Assembly: GCA_009694365.1 (NCBI GenBank)
Contig: SHVE01000003.1
Coordinates: forward strand, 1 to 64,000
Direction of reading: 5' to 3'
DNA from: Thermoleophilia bacterium
GTDB lineage: Bacteria; Actinomycetota; Thermoleophilia; Miltoncostaeales; Miltoncostaeaceae
Length of the DNA: 64,000 bases
The notes under the pieces are model-generated. The model made no database searches. It saw only the letters and a program-made list of their open reading frames with translations, and had not been told where the DNA came from. This document shows, piece by piece, positions 1 through 7,672 of the stretch; positions within the stretch are counted from its first letter, which is position 1; each line of letters begins with the position of its first letter. A program made the translations under genes and the position numbers.

Positions 1-2
1 GA

Positions 3-191
3 GGGGAGCAGGGCCCAAACGGGGCTGGAACTCAGCCGATCACCCTGTCGGGCGTCGTGAACCCGTCGCTCCTCACGTCCCCGCCAGGGGCCTCGACTGG
101 TCCCTCATCGCTGTCCTACTCTGGACCCGAGTGGCTGGGGTACCCTCAGGCATTCACGGAAATACTCCCCTTCGCTGAGGGCAGTTGCTGA
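3..191 (+). CDS. possible 3' end of a gene entering from the left edge (low support)
   Basis: A frame is open from base 3 to a TGA at 189-191 and would encode the last about 62 residues of a protein rich in Gly, Pro and Ser, with no recognisable domain. A second frame is also open over much of this stretch and third-position GC is lower than in neighbouring genes, so the coding assignment is weak. Bases 192-338 hold no gene that I can see apart from the hairpin noted separately. Confidence 0.22.
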   Translation, partial: GEQGPNGAGTQPITLSGVVNPSLLTSPPGASTGPSSLSYSGPEWLGYPQAFTEILPFAEGSC

Positions 192-320
192 GCCGACCCC
201 GCCCCGCTGTCGTGTGCCTCCCCGCTCGCCCCGACCCAACGGGGACCTAGATCAACGCCATCCGTGGGAAGCGCGAACCGTCGGAGGCGGCGACAGCCTG
301 AGTTTGGGCGGCGTCCGCGT

Positions 321-336
321 CACCGCGTATGCGGTG
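321..336 (-). terminator. short hairpin just downstream of ppa
   Basis: CACCGC and GCGGTG form a perfect 6-bp stem around a GTAT loop, 3 bases beyond the ppa stop codon. There is no T-tract, as is usual for actinobacterial hairpins, so its role as a terminator is inferred from position. Confidence 0.4.
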
Positions 337-338
337 GG

Positions 339-827
339 TCAGCCGCCCACCCGTTCCCGGCAGGCGTGGATGATGGCGAGGGCCTCGCCCCGGTCACCCC
401 AGCCGCGTACCTCGGTCGCCCCCGGCTCGAGGTCCTTATAGACCGTGAAGAAGTGCTCGATCTCGTTGAGGAGGTTCGGGTTGACATCGGTGATGTCCGT
501 GATGGCCGACCACTGGGGGTCCTTGAGTGGTACGAGGATGACCTTTTCGTCGGGACCCTTCTCGTCGCTCATGTGGAACACAGCGACCGGACGGGCGCGG
601 ATCCAGCACCCCGGGAATGTTGGCTCGCCCAGCAGCACTAGGGCGTCGAGCGGGTCGCCGTCCTCGGCGAGCGTCCCCTCGATGTACCCATAGTCCGCCG
701 GGTATCGCATCGCGGTGAAGAGCATGCGATCGAGCATGATGCGCCCGGTCCCCGCGTCCACCTCGTACTTGTTGCGTGATCCCGCCGGGATTTCCACCAG
801 AACCATCACGTCGTCGTCGCTTGGCAT
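339..827 (-). CDS. ppa: inorganic pyrophosphatase
   Basis: Soluble family I inorganic pyrophosphatase (162 aa), which hydrolyses PPi to two phosphates and pulls biosynthetic reactions forward. Family features seen: EIPAGSRNKYEVD near the N terminus, the MRYPADYGYIEGT strand, and the metal-binding cluster DGDPLDALVL followed by the K-D-P-Q segment. The length fits the bacterial hexameric type. The frame remains open 20 codons further upstream, but that extension is unlike the family and I start at the ATG beginning MPSDDDVM. It is divergent from the lysyl-oxidase-like gene, with a 76-bp gap between the two starts. No obvious GGAGG site precedes the ATG. Confidence 0.95.
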   Translation of the reverse strand: MPSDDDVMVLVEIPAGSRNKYEVDAGTGRIMLDRMLFTAMRYPADYGYIEGTLAEDGDPLDALVLLGEPTFPGCWIRARPVAVFHMSDEKGPDEKVILVPLKDPQWSAITDITDVNPNLLNEIEHFFTVYKDLEPGATEVRGWGDRGEALAIIHACRERVGG

Positions 828-891
828 ACGCGGATCGTGACAGCCGGGGTGCGGGTGCGCCCGAGGTCCGGAGGACGTCGTCGGCATGACC

Positions 892-897
892 TAGCCT
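892..897 (+). promoter_or_regulatory. -10 element (TAGCCT) for a leaderless transcript
   Basis: TAGCCT ends 6 bases before the ATG at 904, so transcription should begin at or next to the start codon. The same geometry recurs at 20037, 56947 and 58223. There is no ribosome-binding site upstream of this ATG. Confidence 0.55.
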
Positions 898-903
898 ATT
901 CGT

Positions 904-1731
904 ATGGCCGTTCGACGTCGCATGCGGTTCCGGGTTCTCACGGCCCTTGGCGTGGCCCTGGCCGGGACCTGCGCCGTGGTGGTGGTGGCCGTTGCCGGAG
1001 GTCAGTTGACCGGGTCCGAACGGCTCCCCGATCTGCGTCAGGAGCCACCCGCGGGGTTCCTCATCCACCGGCAACGGGGTCGCGTGGTGCTGGCGTTCCG
1101 CTCGGCCGTGGGAAACGTGGGCCGCGGGGCGCTCATCGTCAACGGCACACGCACGCGGGGTCAGCGCCTGATGACCGTCACACAGGAGCTCACCCGCGAG
1201 GATGGCACCAGGGTGCAGGTACCGATCCGCGCACGCATGACGTACACCCCCACAGGCCACAACCACTGGCACCTGCAGCGCTTCGATCTCTTCGAACTGC
1301 GTGATCCGGTGAGCGGTCGGCTCGTCGCGCGCTCCGCCAAGGTGGGGTTCTGCCTCGGTAGCCGCTACCCGGTGAGTCCCGCCGTGCCCGACGCCCCCGG
1401 CGTTCCAAGGATTAACCACAACTGCGGCCGTCATCTCCCCGGGCTCATGCGTATGCGCGAGGGCATCGAGGTGGGCTTCGCCGACGACTACGTGGCGCTC
1501 GTGGAGGGTCAGTACATCGATATCACCACGGTCCGGCCCGGGCGCTACGTGGTGGTGCACCGTGCCGATCCGGACCGTCTGCTGGTGGTGGGCGACCGCA
1601 CCGACGATGTGGCGTCCGCGCTCGTCGCACTCGCCGCACCGGCCCGCGCCGGGGGGCTGCCACGGTTTACCCTGATTGCGCAGTGTTCCGAAACCGCAGG
1701 CGGTCCGGGAACGCTCTGCGGTACGGCGTGA
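904..1731 (+). CDS. secreted lysyl-oxidase-like copper protein
   Basis: Predicted exported or membrane-anchored protein (275 aa) of the lysyl oxidase family. Residues 10-33 form a hydrophobic N-terminal helix. The family's copper-binding motif is present as HNHWH at about residues 119-123 (His119, His121, His123). It is followed by the usual KVGFC segment (Cys150), a Cys near 174, GQYIDIT, and a terminal D-x-T-D-D-V-A stretch resembling the D-E-x-N-N-V-A of bacterial homologues. Known eukaryotic members oxidatively deaminate lysine in extracellular proteins. Whether bacterial members do so is less certain, and the lysyl-tyrosylquinone residues cannot be assigned by eye. It precedes a large exported protein of unknown function, a possible partner or substrate (inference). 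Start at ATG 904 fits a leaderless promoter. Confidence 0.75.
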   Translation: MAVRRRMRFRVLTALGVALAGTCAVVVVAVAGGQLTGSERLPDLRQEPPAGFLIHRQRGRVVLAFRSAVGNVGRGALIVNGTRTRGQRLMTVTQELTREDGTRVQVPIRARMTYTPTGHNHWHLQRFDLFELRDPVSGRLVARSAKVGFCLGSRYPVSPAVPDAPGVPRINHNCGRHLPGLMRMREGIEVGFADDYVALVEGQYIDITTVRPGRYVVVHRADPDRLLVVGDRTDDVASALVALAAPARAGGLPRFTLIAQCSETAGGPGTLCGTA

Positions 1732-1766
1732 TCAATCTGTAAGGAATTCCCGATAGATCGGTAACC

Positions 1767-4043
1767 ATGCGGTCCCCCGCCCGCCGACGCGGGTGTGTGG
1801 GGGACACCATTGGTGACGTGCACACCCCGCCTGGCCGCCCCCGTTACCGGTACTCCCTTGGTCTGACCACGGCGACCGTGGTCATCGCGTCGCTCGTGGG
1901 CATTCCCGGGCGAGCCACGGCCGAGGGGTTGGCGTGCACCGCAACCTCGGTCGCGTTTTCGGCCCCCGACCAGGCCGCCTTTACGTGGACGCTGCCGGCG
2001 CTGATCACCCCGTATGGCACCGCTCGCATCAAGGTGCGCCCCAGTGCGAGCACGGGGGCGTTCACCACGCTGGTTGCCCAGACAGTGAGCACCGCCGGGC
2101 AGCGCACCACGTGGGCCTTCATCAGTGGCCTTGCGGCGGGCTTATGGACGTGGCGCGTGGAGATCACTACGGCGGGCGCGATGGATTACTGCACCGGGTC
2201 GGCCGTCACTATCACCCGCCTGCCGGCGCCCACCGTCGTGTTCGCCGGACCGCGTATCACCAGCGACGGTTGGCGGAGCATGGGGAGTGGCCAAACGGCC
2301 ACGGTCGTGGTGGCTCTTGGCGACGATGCCCCCGGCACCGAGTGGGTGCGCTTCCAGACATCGGGGTTCGGGTGGACTTCGCCGGTCCCGTCCCCCGGAA
2401 CCCTTCCCGCAAGCATCGTGTTCGCCGTCCGCGTGTATCGCCGGAATGCCGTGGGGATGATGGGAAGCGTCGCCACGTACGCGCTGCAGACGGACGCCAC
2501 GCCGCCCAGCGTCCCGGTCCCCGAGGTCGCGAGCGTCGAGGTGGGTCCCGCCGAAGCATCGGTCGGTGTGACGGCGGCGACCGACACGGGCTCGGGCGTT
2601 GCGACGCATGAGTCGCTGGTCGTGGCCGCCGATGGGTCGTCCGGAATCTGGACCGCGTTCTCGGGCACGATCGTATGGGTGACCGCCGATGACGTGGGGG
2701 GCACCCTCCGGGTACGTGCCTGCGATCGGGTGGCCAACTGCTCGGCGTCGGCGGGCGTCGCCGTCACCGCGGCACCGCTCCCACCGGTTCCCATCCCCAT
2801 ACCCACTCCGCCACCAGCGCCTCCCGATCCGCGCCCACCCGTCGTGCGCGCCTCCCCGCAGATCACGTCGCTCACGGCGGGTCGGAGGTCGAAAGGTGCG
2901 GGCGTGGTAATCGTCAGTCTCACCCGGCCAGCGGAGGTCACGTTCTCGTTCGCCACAGGACGGAAATCCGTCACCCTGCTGCGTGTCTGGCTCGGGTCCG
3001 GTACCACGGTGGTGCGCCTGCCCGCACTGCCACGCCCGGCGACCGGAACTCTCATGGCCCACCCGGTGGCCGGATTACTGTCGGGCGAGACGGTGACGGC
3101 CGTCGTGTCCCTGCCCGGCGACGGACGCCGCTACGAGGCGGCGCGGACGCGGAGCCGTATGCGCCCGGGTGCCAGCGCGGTGCTCTACGACATGGACACG
3201 GCCGTATGTGAGGTGGTGCACCCCTCCGATGGTGCCACTGGCCTCGGGCACCGTCGTGGCGCCCTGCGCCAGGAGCCGTCCACCAGCGGGCTCTTCGAAC
3301 GCGACGACGATTCGGCGCTGCTCGACAAGGTCTCGGAGCGGAGTCTCCGTGCGCTGACGGCCGCGGAAATCGCCACCACCATCCGGGAGGCCATCATCGA
3401 TGCCCCCGGCAATCTGGTGGGCATCGATGAGGTCTCACCCTTTGCCTCCGATCCTCGCGCCCCAGTGCTGAAGGGCGGCCAGGTTCCCGCCACCGACCCC
3501 GGTATGTTCGGTGCCCGGTTCGCCGCCGCCCTCACGTCGCTCGATACGCCGTCACCCTATGGCGGTACCTGGGCCAGTCGGGTGCATGTCTACATCGCAC
3601 CGGCCGTGTCGTCCGCCATGGCCGCCGGTGCGGGACCCGATCACAACCTTGGCCGCGACGGCAAGCCCCACTTCCCGACGTACCGCACGGTGTTGGGTGG
3701 CCTCGCGCATGCCGGTGCGGTGTGGATCGAGATGTACCACGGATATACCGGCGCGGCCACCCCGTTCACGGTGCGCGAATGGCAACGGGCTCCGGCGGCG
3801 TTCGTTGCGGAGTACGCGGCAGCGGGAGGCAGCGTCGATCGGCTCCACTTCTTGATGGCGGGCTCGGATGCCTACCCGGCGGGCCGCCTGCCGGCGTCGT
3901 GCACCACCCCACAGGTGTGTATGTGGTCGCTGGCCGAGTCGACGTCGGCAGGACGCATGATCCTTTCAAACGGCGTGGGCGCGTACCGCCTGGGCCATCA
4001 GGCCCGCCCGTGGCTCGCGGAATGGTTGGCGCGCGCGGCGTAA
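1767..4043 (+). CDS. large exported protein of unknown function
   Basis: A 758-residue protein I cannot assign to a family. Residues about 30-52 look like a signal peptide ending at an Ala-x-Ala site (RATAEG). The next about 300 residues are Thr/Val/Ser-rich and beta-like, resembling fibronectin-type or bacterial Ig-like repeats, and contain paired cysteines. A Pro-rich linker (PIPIPTPPPAPPDPRPP) lies near residues 342-360. After another beta-like segment, the C-terminal about 280 residues from AVLYDMDTAVCEV onward form a separate domain with DEVSPF, HVYIAP, WIEMYHGY and MAGSDAYP blocks, which could be a glycosidase-like barrel (speculative). A TAGATC hexamer ends 7 bases before ATG 1767. An alternative GTG start lies at 1818. 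Confidence 0.8.
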   Translation: MRSPARRRGCVGDTIGDVHTPPGRPRYRYSLGLTTATVVIASLVGIPGRATAEGLACTATSVAFSAPDQAAFTWTLPALITPYGTARIKVRPSASTGAFTTLVAQTVSTAGQRTTWAFISGLAAGLWTWRVEITTAGAMDYCTGSAVTITRLPAPTVVFAGPRITSDGWRSMGSGQTATVVVALGDDAPGTEWVRFQTSGFGWTSPVPSPGTLPASIVFAVRVYRRNAVGMMGSVATYALQTDATPPSVPVPEVASVEVGPAEASVGVTAATDTGSGVATHESLVVAADGSSGIWTAFSGTIVWVTADDVGGTLRVRACDRVANCSASAGVAVTAAPLPPVPIPIPTPPPAPPDPRPPVVRASPQITSLTAGRRSKGAGVVIVSLTRPAEVTFSFATGRKSVTLLRVWLGSGTTVVRLPALPRPATGTLMAHPVAGLLSGETVTAVVSLPGDGRRYEAARTRSRMRPGASAVLYDMDTAVCEVVHPSDGATGLGHRRGALRQEPSTSGLFERDDDSALLDKVSERSLRALTAAEIATTIREAIIDAPGNLVGIDEVSPFASDPRAPVLKGGQVPATDPGMFGARFAAALTSLDTPSPYGGTWASRVHVYIAPAVSSAMAAGAGPDHNLGRDGKPHFPTYRTVLGGLAHAGAVWIEMYHGYTGAATPFTVREWQRAPAAFVAEYAAAGGSVDRLHFLMAGSDAYPAGRLPASCTTPQVCMWSLAESTSAGRMILSNGVGAYRLGHQARPWLAEWLARAA

Positions 4044-4079
4044 TCTGCCGCCTGATGCGCGACTCGAGGTCTCTCGTTC

Positions 4080-6215
4080 TTGCTTGACCGCCTCGCACGG
4101 GCGTTGTATGCGCACCCCGTTCGCGTGATCGTCGTCGCGGTTCTGGCAGGAGCGGCGGCGCTCATCGTCGGTATCTCACTGGTCGGCTCGCTCTCGGCGA
4201 GTGGGTTCAACGATCCGGAGTCGGAATCGGTTCGAGCGTCCGAGACGATCCTCACCGCCACCGGGGCCTCGGCCATACCCTCGATGGTGGTACTCGTTAC
4301 ACCCGGGGTCCCCATCGCATCGGCTACGGGCCAGGCCGCCGTTGCCCACGTGGCGCACGTCGTGGACTCCGACCCCGGTGTGGCTCGCGTGGTCGCCCCC
4401 GTGGCCGGGACCCCCGCCACCGGACTCACCTCCCGCGATGGCGATACGGCCAGCGTGGTCGTCTATTTCGGCAACATCGATCACGATCAGTCGCAACAGG
4501 CGGCGGCGCGGCTGGAGGATCGCCTCCGTGATGTCCCCGGCGTGGCGGTGGGGGGCGGCTGGACCGCCGCCGCGGAGATCAGCGGAATCGTGGGGGAGGA
4601 CCTGCTCCGGGCCGAGCTCATCGCCTTTCCCCTGTTGTTCCTTGTCTCGTTGTGGGTGTTCCGCGGGCTGGTGGCCGCGCTCATCCCACCCGTCATGGGC
4701 ACGCTGGTTATCTTCGGCGGATTCTTCTTCCTCGGTGTGGGCAACGAGGTGTTCGGCTTGTCGGTCTATGCGCTCAACCTTGTGACCGGCCTGGGGTTGG
4801 GCCTCGCCATTGATTACAGCCTCCTCGTCGTCTCGCGCTATCGCGAGGAAATCTCGCGGTCGGGCCCCGGGGTCGCGGCCCTTGTCACGACGGTACGCAC
4901 GGCCGGGAAGAGCGTCATCTTCAGTGCCGTCACCGTGGCCGCCGCACTCGCGGCACTCATGCTCTTCCCCCAAAACTTCCTGTTCTCGATGGGCTTCGGC
5001 GGCTTCGTGGTGGCGTTGGTGGCGGCGGTCGTGGCCGTCGGCGTGCTGCCCGCCGTGCTCGCGCTGCTCGGCCACCGGATCAATGCGCTCGCACCCCGGC
5101 GCTGGCGGGCCCGGACCGAGGCGGCGGGAACGGCGGAGACATCGGGGAGCTGGTACCGCCTGTCCACGTTCGTCATGCGGCGTCGCGTTGCGGTTGCCAT
5201 CGGGAGCGCCGCCGTCATGATCGTGCTTTCCCTGCCGACCCTCGGGATCCGGTTCACCACCACCGATGCGACGGTGCTGCCCGCGAGCGCCTCGGCGCGG
5301 CAGGTGGCGGATGTCATGACCCGCGACTTTCCGGGTGGCAATGCGACGCCCATTTACCTCGCGGTGAGGGCCCCCGATACGGTGGCTGCGGCGACGAGGA
5401 TCGGGGTGGTCGCAAAGAAGATCCACGCGATGGCTGGCGTGATCTCGGTGGAGCCCCCGCGCTATGTGGGCGACGGCACGTGGCAGGTGACGGCGTATGC
5501 GCGGGGCCTTGGTCTCGACCCGGCCGCCGTGGCGCTGGTAGAGGCGATCCAGCGGCTCGACCGTCCGTATCCCACCGAGGTGGGAGGGATCACGGCCCTG
5601 TTCGTGGATCAGCGCACGGGCCTCGCCGCCCACCTGCCGTGGGTGATCCTCGTGGTGGTGGCCGTCACGCTCATTGCCCTGTTCGTAATGACCGGCTCGG
5701 TGCTGTTGCCGATCAAGGCCGTGATCATGAACTTGCTCACCCTGGGGGCCACCCTCGGAGTACTCGTACTCATCTTCCAGGACGGTCGTCTCGAGGGACT
5801 GCTCGCGTACACGAGCCAGGGTGCCGTGGACCTGACGCAGCCCATCCTCATCGGCGCGCTCGCGTTTGGACTCTCCACGGATTACGCCGTGTTCCTCCTC
5901 TCGCGGATCAAGGAGATCCGTGATGCCGGCAGAGGGGAGGTCGAGTCGGTTGCGCTCGGTTTGCAGCGCACGGGCCGCGTGGTGACGGCGGCGGCGCTGC
6001 TGTTTTGCATCGCGATGGGGACGTTTGCTACGTCGCGGATCGTCATCATCAAGGAGCTCGGAATCGGAACCGCGCTTGCGGTTGCTCTCGATGCGACGAT
6101 CGTCCGGGCACTGCTCGTTCCGTCCCTAATGGGCCTCATTGGTAAGTGGAACTGGTGGGCTCCGGGGCCCCTTCGCAGGCTCCATAACCGTTTCGGGATG
6201 AGAGAGCGCGCGTAA
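4080..6215 (+). CDS. MMPL-family RND transporter
   Basis: Inner-membrane transporter (711 aa) of the MMPL/YdfJ branch of the RND superfamily, which exports lipids or hydrophobic compounds using the proton gradient. It has two similar halves. Each starts with one helix (about residues 14-34 and 363-383) and an exported domain, followed by five helices. The GLGLAIDYSLLVVSRYREE block in the first half and the GLSTDYAVFLLSRIKE block in the second are the hallmark MMPL motifs with the proton-relay Asp. The frame opens only after 4055, and the first start in it is TTG 4080, preceded by GAGGT at 4066-4070. A TAATCT hexamer at 4041-4046, overlapping the previous stop, is a plausible -10. The substrate is not predictable. 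Confidence 0.9.
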   Translation: MLDRLARALYAHPVRVIVVAVLAGAAALIVGISLVGSLSASGFNDPESESVRASETILTATGASAIPSMVVLVTPGVPIASATGQAAVAHVAHVVDSDPGVARVVAPVAGTPATGLTSRDGDTASVVVYFGNIDHDQSQQAAARLEDRLRDVPGVAVGGGWTAAAEISGIVGEDLLRAELIAFPLLFLVSLWVFRGLVAALIPPVMGTLVIFGGFFFLGVGNEVFGLSVYALNLVTGLGLGLAIDYSLLVVSRYREEISRSGPGVAALVTTVRTAGKSVIFSAVTVAAALAALMLFPQNFLFSMGFGGFVVALVAAVVAVGVLPAVLALLGHRINALAPRRWRARTEAAGTAETSGSWYRLSTFVMRRRVAVAIGSAAVMIVLSLPTLGIRFTTTDATVLPASASARQVADVMTRDFPGGNATPIYLAVRAPDTVAAATRIGVVAKKIHAMAGVISVEPPRYVGDGTWQVTAYARGLGLDPAAVALVEAIQRLDRPYPTEVGGITALFVDQRTGLAAHLPWVILVVVAVTLIALFVMTGSVLLPIKAVIMNLLTLGATLGVLVLIFQDGRLEGLLAYTSQGAVDLTQPILIGALAFGLSTDYAVFLLSRIKEIRDAGRGEVESVALGLQRTGRVVTAAALLFCIAMGTFATSRIVIIKELGIGTALAVALDATIVRALLVPSLMGLIGKWNWWAPGPLRRLHNRFGMRERA

Positions 6216-6220
6216 GTCGC

Positions 6221-6226
6221 TAGTCT
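6221..6226 (+). promoter_or_regulatory. -10 element (TAGTCT) upstream of the L25 gene
   Basis: TAGTCT lies 41 bases before the ATG at 6267, giving a leader of about 33 bases that contains GCGGAGG at 6252-6258 as ribosome site. This contrasts with the leaderless genes in the window, where no such site is present. Confidence 0.4.
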
Positions 6227-6266
6227 CCCGCGTCGGTCCGGACCATATTCGCGGAGGATTCACCCG

Positions 6267-6977
6267 ATGGCGCAGCACGTCCCACTTACCGTCAGCACCC
6301 GCGTCGAGCGAGGCTCCGCGACGATGCGCCGTCTTCGCACGACGGGACGTGTCCCGGGCGTTCTCTACCAGCCCGGGGGCGACTCCCTCGCGTTCAGCGC
6401 GGACGAGAACGAGGTGCGTCGCCTCATCCGCCGCGGCGGTATCCGCAGTGCCGTGGTTGATCTGGTGGTCGATTCCGCCTCGCCCCGCACGGTGTTGTTC
6501 AAGATGTGGACCACCAACCCGGTCCGTGACCAGATCACGCATCTCGATCTGCAGGAGGTCAACCTCACGGTCGAGGTGGAGGCCGATGTGCCGGTCATCC
6601 TTACCGGTACCGCCCAGGGCGTGCGCGACGGCGGAATCCTCGATCAGACCACTCTGACGGTGCGCGTACGCGCCCTGCCGGACGCACTGCCGCGCTCGAT
6701 CGAACTCGATGTCACCGACGTCGAACTGGGTGCCTCGGTGCATGTCTCCGACCTCGTCGCGCCGGCCGGTGTCATGATCGTCACCGAGCCCGAGCACGGC
6801 CTCGCATCGGTCACGATCACTCGTGCCACGCTGTCGGGTGAGGGAGACGGCAGCGGGGGAGACGACAGCGGGGGAGACGGCAGCGGGGGCGACGACAGCG
6901 GGGGAGACGGCAGCGGGGGAGACGGCAGCGGGTCCGTTGGTTCCGCAGCCGGGACCTCGGAGTCCGAGGAGGGCTAA
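6267..6977 (+). CDS. rplY: ribosomal protein L25 / general stress protein Ctc
   Basis: 5S-rRNA-binding ribosomal protein of the long TL5/Ctc type (236 aa). The N-terminal L25 domain (residues about 4-95) has the VPGVLY segment and a conserved R-x-x-I-T-H-L-D-L-Q motif. The C-terminal beta domain runs to about residue 185. A low-complexity tail follows in which (GDGSG/GDDSG) repeats six times before a Ser/Glu-rich end; this tail is encoded by a 15-bp DNA repeat and looks like a recent expansion. It is followed 6 bases later by pth, as in other actinobacteria. The start at ATG 6267 is supported by an upstream GGAGG. Confidence 0.93.
   Translation: MAQHVPLTVSTRVERGSATMRRLRTTGRVPGVLYQPGGDSLAFSADENEVRRLIRRGGIRSAVVDLVVDSASPRTVLFKMWTTNPVRDQITHLDLQEVNLTVEVEADVPVILTGTAQGVRDGGILDQTTLTVRVRALPDALPRSIELDVTDVELGASVHVSDLVAPAGVMIVTEPEHGLASVTITRATLSGEGDGSGGDDSGGDGSGGDDSGGDGSGGDGSGSVGSAAGTSESEEG
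6843..6932 (+). repeat. six tandem copies of a 15-bp unit inside the L25 gene
   Basis: Six contiguous 15-base units of the form GGAGACGGCAGCGGG occur, with units 2 and 4 carrying GAC in place of GGC and one unit beginning GGC. Because 15 is a multiple of 3 the reading frame is preserved, and copy number could vary without breaking the gene. Confidence 0.9.
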
Positions 6978-6983
6978 CGGGTC

Positions 6984-7634
6984 ATGGCGGACGCGGCAGC
7001 GACGCCGCCGCCGGTCCGCGTGGTGGTCGGCCTCGGAAATCCGGGTACGCGCTATGCGCGAACGCGGCACAACGCGGGCCAGCGCGTGGTGGAGGGCCTC
7101 GCCGAGCATCTCGGTGCGGGCCGGTTCGCCGCGCGTTACGGCGCGCGGTATGTCGATGCCCGGGGTCCGCACGGCCCATTGGCGTTGCTCATCCCCACGA
7201 CCTACATGAACGACTCCGGGTCGTCGGTGGGGCCGGCGGCGGGCAGCCTGCATGTGGCGCCGGATCAGGTGCTGGTGGTTCATGACGACATCGACCTTCC
7301 CTTCGGCATCGTGCGTGGCAAGCGCGGCGGCGGGCACGGTGGCCACAACGGGCTGCGCTCGATCATCGAGGGGCTCGGTGGCGCGGACTTCCTGCGGGTG
7401 CGCGTGGGAGTGGGGCGTCCACCGGCGGGCTTCCCCGGTGATGAGGCCGACTGGGTGCTGCGGGCATGGGACGAACCCGAGTCCGAGGTGAGTGCCCTCA
7501 TCGCGGCCGGTCTCTCCATGACTGAGACCGTGCTGGAGTCGGGGATCGACGCCGGAATCGCGATCTGGCATGCCCGCCCGGCCTCGGAGCGCTCGCGCGC
7601 TCGCGCCGCCCGGCGCGAGGAGACGGAGGAATAG
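6984..7634 (+). CDS. pth: peptidyl-tRNA hydrolase
   Basis: Releases tRNA from peptidyl-tRNA that drops off stalled ribosomes (216 aa). Signatures: VVGLGNPGTRYARTRHNAG, with Asn and the catalytic His of the TRHNAG segment, and the second family signature GGGHGGHNGLRSI with the following F-x-R-x-R-x-G-V-G-R-P. The first about 12 residues (Ala/Pro-rich) are not conserved. It sits between L25 and mfd, the same order as in mycobacteria. The start at ATG 6984 lies 6 bases after the L25 stop. Confidence 0.95.
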   Translation: MADAAATPPPVRVVVGLGNPGTRYARTRHNAGQRVVEGLAEHLGAGRFAARYGARYVDARGPHGPLALLIPTTYMNDSGSSVGPAAGSLHVAPDQVLVVHDDIDLPFGIVRGKRGGGHGGHNGLRSIIEGLGGADFLRVRVGVGRPPAGFPGDEADWVLRAWDEPESEVSALIAAGLSMTETVLESGIDAGIAIWHARPASERSRARAARREETEE

Positions 7635-7672
7635 CGCACCTCCTCGATCACCTAGTACTGACATCGCCGCCG

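Noticed and set aside
436..1560. 374-codon minus-strand frame overlapping ppa and the lysyl-oxidase-like gene
   Set aside because: It is antisense to one recognisable gene and overlaps another in a different frame, has His/Arg/Gly-biased composition and no domain.
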